NCBI GenBank assembly: GCA_964539785.1
Contig: CAZIJQ010000090.1
Coordinates: 1 to 5,684, forward strand
Direction: 5' to 3'
DNA length: 5,684 nt
DNA from: JABMPO01 sp964539785
Lineage (GTDB): Bacteria > Fidelibacterota > Marinisomatia > Marinisomatales > TCS56
Shown in pieces: positions 1 to 5,165 of this stretch. The notes below the pieces were generated by a model. It was given only the letters and a program-made list of their open reading frames with translations, was not told the origin of the DNA and made no database searches. The position numbers and the translations under genes were made by a program. Within the stretch, counting starts at the first letter, position 1, and each line of letters opens with the position of its first letter.

Positions 1-1
1 T

Positions 2-2947
2 TTCAATGATCAGATGCGTAAAGACGCCGAAGCACCAACTCTTAATATACAGTATGCTGATTCTACCGATGATTCGATTGTTGGCCAATTATATTCATCG
101 AAATCCAATGGGGACAGCACCTGGGTTTATGAAATAATACTTCCGGACAGCAGTAAGAACAGTGGAATAATGACCGTGTCTGCAATTGGGTTGGATTTTG
201 CGGGTAATTCAGTAACCACTGCTTTGTTAGATGCTGTTTTTGAAGTTGATAATACACCACCGGCTGCATTTGCAACTGGAGCTGTAACAACCGTGGTTGG
301 CAATAATGTTACCGGCTGGATAAATGGATCAAACGATAGTCTAAAGATCAAAGCTCCCATTTTTATCGCCGATTTGGATGGGACAGTAAGGCTGGCTTTC
401 GCTGTACCGGCTAAAATGGATACTGCCAGTTTCTGGGCAATTGCCGGAGATCCCATAGATTTAACCAGAGCTGCTGATCCCGATAGTTTTTACGTCGATA
501 TAGATACGATCATAACCGCGTTAAATGATACCATGAGTGGCGATCTTGAACAGGGAGACGAAATCCTGACATGGGTAATAAAATATGATGAGGTAGGTAA
601 CAATACCAGGGGGCAGGTAAGCAGTCAGAACTTGTTTTATGACGTGCTGCCTCCTGTAGCAGGTAGTCCATTAGTCTGGAATAGCACCAGTCCGGACACG
701 TTAATATCCAATGATTCCCTGCAAATAGTGTGGGGAGCCTACAGTGATCCCGTTGCGGCAGCATCGGGAATTGAGCGTTATGAATGGGCCGTGGAAACCG
801 GAGGACCGGGCTGGTCTGAATTCATCGGTTGGACATCTACCCTGATTGACACCAGCGTGGACACAGCCTTAGCGCTGACTCATGCCAGTATTTATCGTAT
901 TAAACTTAGAACTTTTGATGTGGCGGGTAATCAATCAACCCCAGATCAGATTACGACTTCATTTTTACGTTTGAACTCTGCTCCGGTGATAACGCCAATT
1001 GACTCAACGGTCGTTTATGAGGATGTCCAATACATTGATACTGTTCAAATCACTGACCTGGATTTAGCTACTATAAACGGTGATGCTTTTTCGTACCAAT
1101 TGGGAGTATCACATCAGGGTGGTTGGTCGCCAGTGACACCGGCAACAATCGATCCAGCCGGTATAATCACTTGGACACCGGCGCCACAGGACACCGGAAT
1201 TTATGATTATACTGTATATGTAAATGACAATTGGGGATTTTCAGATACGCTTGAGTATGTTCTTTCCACGTTGCCGGTAAACGACGCACCAATCGCTGAT
1301 TTCCGTGATACCAGTCTGGTGCTTGTGGAAGATTCTCTACGGGTATTGCAGCTATATCTAAATCCTTTTGTAACTGATGAAGATAATCTGATACCAGACC
1401 TGGATTGGTACCGGGTCGTTATCCTGGATACCGTTGATAATCCCGGTTATCCTGAAATTGGTTATAATTATCCACCGGGTGATGCCAGTACTGGACAGAT
1501 TACTTTGATGAAGCAATATCCGGTTAATCACGTTTCGGGTGATAATGTGCCAGATGCATTTAATTGGGCTGCCAACCCGCCGCTAACGGTTGATATTGCT
1601 ACCTCCAATGATTCAACTATTGCCACCATTACCGCCGACAGCAATTATTTTGGCAAGCTGCATCGCCTGATTTTCATGGTGCGTGACCCGGATCTTGCTA
1701 CAGATCTGGATACTGTTTTACTTGAGGTAGAGTCACGAAACGATCCTCCGGTTCTATCAGTCATTTCCGATCAATCCATTCTCGAGAATGACTCACTGAA
1801 ACTTGATCTCGGCAGCTACGCTTATGACGTTGATGATTCGACTCTGACTTTCCAGGTACAGGCGCTGGTCAATCCCGATTCGATCACTATCAGCGATTCT
1901 GCCTACGTTTCTTCTGGGCTTGGTGACACAATTGTGTTCACACCCAAACCACTCTGGTCGGATTCAACCATTATCCGGGTAATCGTGATCGATGATTCCG
2001 ATGCTGCAGACACAGTCCAGTTTACGCTTGATATCATCCGGGTCGACCGACCGCATCTCGCAATCAGCATCATTCAAAACAGTGTATTCACCAATCATTT
2101 TGAGATTATAGTCAACGATACAATTCAGAAAACGGTCCACTGTGATGTTACTGTCGATGGTGATACAGTCAATCTGGACACTGTGGCTGCATATAACTAT
2201 ATCGGTCGTACCGAATTTGACACTAACGCTGATTTCACGATTTCTGCTTATGCTCAGGGCCAGGTAGGCGATACTACAGTTACCAGGGATGGAACAGTGG
2301 TACTGGCGCGAGCAAATGGCAATTGGACTGGTGCCAGCCCCGATGGCAGGTTCCGACTTACCGGGAAACCGGGTATTGTTCATTCTGATCAGCCAATCCT
2401 GATTATCGATTCAACCCTGTTTAATTCTGCGGTGCCTAGTCAGGCCGCTTATCGCATTGGGCCGGCCGGGATGCCTTATGACAATCCGATTCTGTTAACA
2501 TTTGCTGACGCCAATGATCAGTTGGCAATTTACTTGAGCGCTGATGGAGCAACCTGGCAAGAATTACCTACGATCACCGCTGAGGATAAGATTCTGGCCT
2601 GGACGACCAGGTCGGGATATTTCAAGCTTGGAGATCGCCATTTATTTGTCCCGGATGAAACGGCGCTTCGATCAAACTATCCAAATCCGTTTAATCCCTC
2701 AACAACCATTGTCTACGATCTGGGCTTTACCGGTGGACCGGATCAGAATGTTAATATTACAATATTTGATTTACTGGGCCGTCAGGTTGTGGAAATATTC
2801 GATGGCCAGCAGATAATCGGTCGGCATGAAATCCGCTGGGATAGCCGCAACGCCCGCGGTATTCCTTCGGCTTCCGGGATTTATTTCATCCGAATGACTG
2901 CCGAAGATAATTTTGTTAAAACCCATAAAATCACGTTGCTGCGATGA
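2..2947 (+). CDS. Large multi-domain secreted protein with type IX secretion sorting domain, 5'-partial
   Basis: This is the C-terminal 981 residues of an exported, probably surface-attached or released protein. The frame is open to the left edge, and the first ATG (14) begins inside a beta-sandwich-like domain with no signal peptide, so the true start lies upstream. Residues below count from that ATG. Three Ig/FnIII-like segments carry D-x-[AV]-G-N turns at 61, 192 and 302 and end in PP-containing linkers (NTPP 80, VLPP 211). Cadherin-like (tandem-95 or He_PIG style) modules follow, bounded by N-[SD]-[AP]-P motifs at 321, 423 and 576. Two of these modules are 102 residues long and one is 153. 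A less recognisable region (about 680-880) precedes the sorting domain, which starts NYPNPFNPSTTI at 888 and ends in a typical Gly-Ile-Tyr-Phe strand and Lys-rich tail. Such domains direct export by the type IX system. No catalytic motif is visible, so adhesion or a structural role is inference. Confidence 0.88.
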   Translation, partial: FNDQMRKDAEAPTLNIQYADSTDDSIVGQLYSSKSNGDSTWVYEIILPDSSKNSGIMTVSAIGLDFAGNSVTTALLDAVFEVDNTPPAAFATGAVTTVVGNNVTGWINGSNDSLKIKAPIFIADLDGTVRLAFAVPAKMDTASFWAIAGDPIDLTRAADPDSFYVDIDTIITALNDTMSGDLEQGDEILTWVIKYDEVGNNTRGQVSSQNLFYDVLPPVAGSPLVWNSTSPDTLISNDSLQIVWGAYSDPVAAASGIERYEWAVETGGPGWSEFIGWTSTLIDTSVDTALALTHASIYRIKLRTFDVAGNQSTPDQITTSFLRLNSAPVITPIDSTVVYEDVQYIDTVQITDLDLATINGDAFSYQLGVSHQGGWSPVTPATIDPAGIITWTPAPQDTGIYDYTVYVNDNWGFSDTLEYVLSTLPVNDAPIADFRDTSLVLVEDSLRVLQLYLNPFVTDEDNLIPDLDWYRVVILDTVDNPGYPEIGYNYPPGDASTGQITLMKQYPVNHVSGDNVPDAFNWAANPPLTVDIATSNDSTIATITADSNYFGKLHRLIFMVRDPDLATDLDTVLLEVESRNDPPVLSVISDQSILENDSLKLDLGSYAYDVDDSTLTFQVQALVNPDSITISDSAYVSSGLGDTIVFTPKPLWSDSTIIRVIVIDDSDAADTVQFTLDIIRVDRPHLAISIIQNSVFTNHFEIIVNDTIQKTVHCDVTVDGDTVNLDTVAAYNYIGRTEFDTNADFTISAYAQGQVGDTTVTRDGTVVLARANGNWTGASPDGRFRLTGKPGIVHSDQPILIIDSTLFNSAVPSQAAYRIGPAGMPYDNPILLTFADANDQLAIYLSADGATWQELPTITAEDKILAWTTRSGYFKLGDRHLFVPDETALRSNYPNPFNPSTTIVYDLGFTGGPDQNVNITIFDLLGRQVVEIFDGQQIIGRHEIRWDSRNARGIPSASGIYFIRMTAEDNFVKTHKITLLR
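2666..2944 (+). other. Type IX secretion (Por) C-terminal sorting domain within the large secreted protein
   Basis: The last 90 or so residues of the large protein form a compact beta-sandwich of the FlgD-like/T9SS type A kind. Visible hallmarks are the N-Y-P-N-P-F-N-P-S-T-T-I opening, a V-N-I-T-I-F-D-L-L-G-R-Q-V strand pair, H-E-I-R-W-D before a glycine/serine-rich turn, and G-I-Y-F-I-R-M near the end. In the family this domain is recognised at the outer membrane and is often cleaved off on secretion. It is the strongest taxonomic clue in the window, pointing to the Bacteroidetes-Chlorobi-Fibrobacteres group or allied candidate phyla. No other part of the secretion machinery is encoded here. 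Confidence 0.87.
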
Positions 2948-3597
2948 AGTATCTAAATAAAATGTTTACCATAATGGCGGTACTGGTAATCCTGATTCCC
3001 GGGTGCCGTAAAGTTTACACACCTTCTGATCTGGAATTGACCACTTATGCCTGGGAGCTATATGAAGAAGGCAATTACATCGATAGTTATACCTGGTTCA
3101 GGGAAGCAATGGTGGTCGATTCCGTCTATCAGGATGCCAGGAATGGCTTGGGCTGGTCTTTTGGAAAATTAAATCAAATTGATAGCAGCCGATTCTATTT
3201 TACCGGAGCCTTGCAAATGAGTCAGCCCAGGGATGTTGCAGCTAATGTCCGCCATGAAATCTGGGCTGGATTGACCTTCGCAAATCAGGCTGCCGGCTTG
3301 GATTCACTGACAGTAATATTTGGTGATTCTCTGATTAATGATATTACTGATATTATCGTCTCTTCAACCGCTGTCTGGACTTTCAGCCATGATGAGGAAT
3401 TAAACCATCTCGATGTGAAACTCAGCCTGGCCACCGCCAACTATAATCTTGGCCAGTTTGGTTTGGCTAAGGAATATATCCTCTCTATTCTCGCGGAAGC
3501 TGACTCAGCCAACACTTTCACTGCCGATACCGCAACCGTTCAGGGTCAATTGGCAATTGCCGCCGAATTAGAAATCCTTCGTGAATTGCTTGACTAA
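2944..3597 (+). CDS. TPR-like lipoprotein
   Basis: Predicted lipoprotein of 217 residues. The N-terminus has lysines at 2 and 6, a hydrophobic stretch (about 8-18) and a lipobox-like I-P-G-C, giving lipidated Cys21 after signal peptidase II cleavage. The mature part is helical. Residues 33-62 fit a tetratricopeptide repeat (W-E-L-Y-E-x-G-N-Y then F-R-E-A), 64-97 a second (G-L-G-W then a spaced A-L), and about 160-190 a third (A-x-Y-N-L-G-Q-F then A-K-E-Y). TPRs normally bind other proteins, so a scaffold or adaptor role at the membrane is likely, but no specific function can be named. The start overlaps the stop of the secreted-protein gene as ATGA. There is no clear Shine-Dalgarno upstream, so translation is probably coupled to that gene. 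This coupling suggests the two products act together. The lipobox proline at -2 is slightly unusual. Confidence 0.82.
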   Translation: MKYLNKMFTIMAVLVILIPGCRKVYTPSDLELTTYAWELYEEGNYIDSYTWFREAMVVDSVYQDARNGLGWSFGKLNQIDSSRFYFTGALQMSQPRDVAANVRHEIWAGLTFANQAAGLDSLTVIFGDSLINDITDIIVSSTAVWTFSHDEELNHLDVKLSLATANYNLGQFGLAKEYILSILAEADSANTFTADTATVQGQLAIAAELEILRELLD

Positions 3598-3608
3598 AAA
3601 TAGTTGGT

Positions 3609-4064
3609 ATGAATGACCATGAGAAATGGATGCAATTGGCTCTCCGGGAAGCCCAGCAAGCTTATGACAGGGAGGAAGTACCGGTCGGGGCAATTATAGT
3701 CCGAGCAGGTTCTATTATCGGTCGCGGATTCAATCAAACCGAAAGCCTCAAAGACCCTACCGCCCATGCCGAAATCCTGGCAATTACCGCAGCTGCCAAC
3801 ACTCTTGAGGACTGGCGCCTAACGGATTGTTACCTGTACGTCACCAAAGAACCCTGCCCCATGTGTGCCGGGGCAATCATCAATTCCCGCCTAAAAATGG
3901 TAGTATTTGGTTGTTATGATGAGGAAAAAGGCTGTTGCGGGTCACTGTATGAATTATGCGGCGATCCCCGATTCGGCAAACCCACTGCGGTAAAGGGTGG
4001 TATCCTGGAAAAACCCTGTCTCGGTATAATTCAGGACTTTTTCATGAACCGCCGCAGGTCGTAA
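3609..4064 (+). CDS. tadA: tRNA-specific adenosine-34 deaminase TadA
   Basis: Cytosolic zinc enzyme of 151 residues that converts the wobble adenosine of tRNA-Arg(ACG) to inosine so that one tRNA reads several CGN codons. The cytidine/deoxycytidylate deaminase fold is complete. H53-A-E55 supplies one zinc ligand and the proton-shuttling glutamate, and P82-C83-P-M-C86-A-G supplies the two cysteine ligands. The N-terminal E-V-P-V-G-A segment (23-28) and N42 match the family, as does the C-terminal D-P-R-F then G-G-I-L-E then F-F pattern. Length is close to the usual 150-170. The ATG start puts the first helix in the expected place, although no strong ribosome site precedes it. It lies 11 bases after the lipoprotein gene, so cotranscription is likely. 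An oddity is extra cysteines around the helix after the active site (102, 109, 110, 117); one cysteine there is common in relatives. Confidence 0.95.
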   Translation: MNDHEKWMQLALREAQQAYDREEVPVGAIIVRAGSIIGRGFNQTESLKDPTAHAEILAITAAANTLEDWRLTDCYLYVTKEPCPMCAGAIINSRLKMVVFGCYDEEKGCCGSLYELCGDPRFGKPTAVKGGILEKPCLGIIQDFFMNRRRS

Positions 4065-4080
4065 TTTCGGCCTGCTTTTT
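4054..4080 (+). terminator. Intrinsic terminator at the end of tadA
   Basis: GCAGGTCG (4054-4061) pairs with CGGCCTGC (4068-4075) as eight consecutive base pairs, one of them T-G, around a six-base loop TAATTT. Five Ts follow directly (4076-4080). The left arm is the end of the tadA coding sequence and the tadA TAA stop codon (4062-4064) sits in the loop. A ribosome finishing tadA would cover the hairpin. The element should end the transcript of the left-hand three-gene block. Confidence 0.85.
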
Positions 4081-4093
4081 GATCGTAATAGTA

Positions 4094-4099
4094 TTGACA
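4094..4099 (+). promoter_or_regulatory. Possible -35 box (TTGACA) for the tRNA transcript
   Basis: An exact TTGACA lies 14 bases after the tadA terminator T-tract. With normal 17-base spacing the -10 would begin at 4117 and run into the N gap, so the promoter cannot be completed or verified. Its position between a terminator and a tRNA gene on the same strand is what makes it plausible. The consensus is that of the general sigma-70 type; Bacteroidetes-type genomes often use a different promoter, which lowers confidence. Confidence 0.3.
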
Positions 4100-4119
4100 A
4101 GCATGCTTTTTCATCTTTT

Positions 4120-4219
4120 NNNNNNNNNNNNNNNNNNNNNNNNNNNNNNNNNNNNNNNNNNNNNNNNNNNNNNNNNNNNNNNNNNNNNNNNNNNNNNNNN
4201 NNNNNNNNNNNNNNNNNNN
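4120..4219. other. Assembly gap (100 Ns)
   Basis: Exactly 100 unknown bases, the conventional placeholder for a scaffold gap of unknown length. Real distance and content between tadA and the tRNA are therefore unknown. Both edges are T-rich (ATCTTTT on the left, CTTTTATCTTTTATC on the right), which suggests the assembly broke in a low-complexity repeat. Any gene or promoter lost here cannot be assessed. Confidence 0.97.
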
Positions 4220-4220
4220 C

Positions 4221-4234
4221 TTTTATCTTTTATC
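4221..4234. repeat. TTTTATC tandem repeat, two full copies at the gap edge
   Basis: Two perfect head-to-tail copies of the 7-mer TTTTATC abut the N run. The base before them (C at 4220) fits the end of a further copy, and TTT after them fits the start of another. The left gap edge has a related TTTTCATCTTTT string. The visible array is short, so it could be chance or the end of a longer microsatellite hidden in the gap. Confidence 0.5.
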
Positions 4235-4241
4235 TTTGAAT

Positions 4242-4329
4242 GGAGAGGTGGCAGAGCCTGGCTGAATGCGCCGCACTCGAAATGCGGTGAAGACCTAGTC
4301 TTCCGGGGGTTCGAATCCCTCCCTCTCCG
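4242..4329 (+). tRNA. tRNA-Ser(CGA)
   Basis: An 88-base class II tRNA that decodes UCG serine codons. The acceptor stem is seven perfect pairs (GGAGAGG 4242-4248 with CCTCTCC 4322-4328), followed by discriminator G4329. The D stem is GCA/TGC. The anticodon stem CCGCA/TGCGG (4271-4275, 4283-4287) holds the loop CTCGAAA with anticodon CGA at 4278-4280. The long variable arm that marks serine tRNAs is a six-pair hairpin GAAGAC/GTCTTC with loop CTA (4289-4303). The T arm is GGGGG, loop TTCGAAT, then CCCTC with one G-T pair. The 3' CCA is not encoded (GCTG follows), so it must be added by a CCA-adding enzyme. Confidence 0.97.
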
Positions 4330-4435
4330 CTGATGACAAACCTTGTTTCCAAAGAGAAATATAATTTTGAGATGATTATTGAAACAGTTTTGGGTAATAT
4401 TAGAATGGGATTTTGAGTTAAATCGATTGTGTCTT

Positions 4436-4458
4436 AAAAATGGTGGTTTTTAGACCAC
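4436..4458 (-). terminator. Weak candidate terminator downstream of mobA
   Basis: Read on the minus strand, GTGGT (4458-4454) pairs with ACCAC (4447-4443) around the loop CTAAAA. After CA comes a run of five Ts (4440-4436). The five-pair stem is short for an intrinsic terminator but correctly placed, 62 bases beyond the mobA stop. It competes with a stronger hairpin that uses the same GTGGT arm (4449-4474). Confidence 0.35.
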
Positions 4459-4474
4459 TGCGATGTGGTCTGAA
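4449..4474. other. Strong inverted repeat (hairpin) downstream of mobA
   Basis: TTTAGACCAC (4449-4458) and GTGGTCTGAA (4465-4474) form a ten-pair stem with one T-G pair and a six-base loop TGCGAT on the + strand. No T-run follows in either direction, so it is not a canonical terminator. It could stabilise the 3' end of the mobA transcript, end the tRNA transcript imperfectly, or act as the alternative fold to the overlapping weaker terminator. Confidence 0.55.
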
Positions 4475-4520
4475 TATTTGTGGCCAGTCAAGTTCATTGA
4501 AAATTCTTCTGTGGGTGTGG

Positions 4521-5141
4521 TCACTTGATGAAGTTGTTTCGCTTCCATTTCAAGAAAAACTTTTTAGCCCTTTCAATATCTGCGTGGGTGTTTATATTTA
4601 AAAATTGTTCGGATTCTTGGATTGTTATTGTGATTTTTTTGACATTTAGAATACCAAATTGCTCATAGATGGCGTACTTACCTTGGGCTATAGCTTTTTT
4701 ATATATTGAACGTGTACTCTGATGATAAAACGCACTGGTCATATGAAGTTTATTATCTGTCTTGGGTATTATGATTTGCGTAGCCTGAGAAATATGACCG
4801 TACAGGTAAATAATTGTTTCGTTTTGTACAAATGGTTGGTCACAGGCAATTATGAATATCCATTCTGATGAGCTATGATCGAGTGCAGTTACAATTCCAT
4901 TCAAAGGACATTGAATATGATTCAAATCAGGTATAAATGGAAGGTTACCAGGAGGAGTATTTTTTCCAACAACATATACATTTTTAAAGACAACTGTTAG
5001 CCGGTCATATAACAATTCAGTGATTGTATTATCACCTAATTTAACAAGACTTTTATCGGTCTTGAGTCGGCGACTCTGTCCACCGGTTAAAATATAAGCA
5101 TTAACTGGAAGTTTTGGTTTTCCCATTTTATTAGTTTGCAT
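4521..5141 (-). CDS. mobA: Molybdenum cofactor guanylyltransferase MobA
   Basis: Cytosolic nucleotidyltransferase of 206 residues. The family joins GMP from GTP to molybdopterin to make the guanine dinucleotide cofactor used by DMSO-reductase-type enzymes. The N-terminal nucleotide-binding loop L18-T-G-G-x-S-R-R-L-x-x-D-K30 fits the LAGGxSxRMGxDK signature, with L26-K27 in place of M-G. P79-L-N-G82 matches the family PLxG turn, C100-D101-Q-P-F the metal-binding C-D-x-P-F motif, and N182-I-N-T185 the NxNT motif near the end. Length is normal. ATG at 5141 is chosen because AGGTGAT lies directly before it; a second ATG five codons on is possible, and an in-frame stop blocks further extension. 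The start is 24 bases after the NTPase stop, suggesting an operon. The gene is AT-richer than tadA. A related MobA-like transferase making the cytosine form is less likely but not excluded. Confidence 0.88.
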   Translation of the reverse strand: MQTNKMGKPKLPVNAYILTGGQSRRLKTDKSLVKLGDNTITELLYDRLTVVFKNVYVVGKNTPPGNLPFIPDLNHIQCPLNGIVTALDHSSSEWIFIIACDQPFVQNETIIYLYGHISQATQIIIPKTDNKLHMTSAFYHQSTRSIYKKAIAQGKYAIYEQFGILNVKKITITIQESEQFLNINTHADIERAKKFFLKWKRNNFIK

Positions 5142-5148
5142 ATCACCT
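5142..5148 (-). promoter_or_regulatory. Ribosome binding site of mobA (AGGTGAT)
   Basis: On the minus strand AGGTGAT lies immediately before the ATG at 5141. It matches part of the extended Shine-Dalgarno AGGAGGTGATC, so pairing with the 16S 3' tail is possible even though the AGG is only four bases from the start. It favours the first ATG over the one at 5126, which would be about 17 bases from AGGTG. Confidence 0.45.
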
Positions 5149-5165
5149 GCTTGGTAAATGTAAAG

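Larger units (their letters stand above)
4330..4520. other. Convergent intergenic region between tRNA-Ser and mobA
   Basis: This AT-rich stretch separates the end of the + strand tRNA from the stop of the - strand mobA. It holds no convincing gene. The only notable structure is the group of complementary arms at 4443-4474, described separately. GTGGTC occurs both at 4465-4470 and 4517-4522, the second copy overlapping the mobA stop. No canonical + strand terminator for the tRNA transcript is evident. Confidence 0.6.

Noticed and set aside
1964..2383. 139-codon open frame on the minus strand inside the large secreted-protein gene, with shorter ones near 63-764
   Set aside because: They lie antisense to a gene with clear domain structure and have no family-like motifs. 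They are coding shadows.
4099..4108. Perfect palindrome AAGCATGCTT followed by Ts
   Set aside because: The palindrome has no loop, so as RNA it could form only a three-pair stem. It is probably chance or a restriction-like site rather than a terminator.
4231..4238. TATCTTTG, an exact match to the Bacteroidetes -7 promoter pattern TAnnTTTG
   Set aside because: It ends four bases before the mature tRNA 5' end, leaving no room for a leader. It arises from the TTTTATC repeat, and the matching -33 region would lie in the gap.
3956..4333. A + strand open frame running from tadA through the N gap into the tRNA
   Set aside because: It is read through 100 unknown bases and overlaps tadA, its terminator and the tRNA in a different frame. 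It has no recognisable protein character.
4333..4416. 27-codon open frame starting just after the tRNA
   Set aside because: It has no ribosome site, its start abuts the tRNA 3' end, and it has no recognisable motif. This length is expected by chance in AT-rich DNA.
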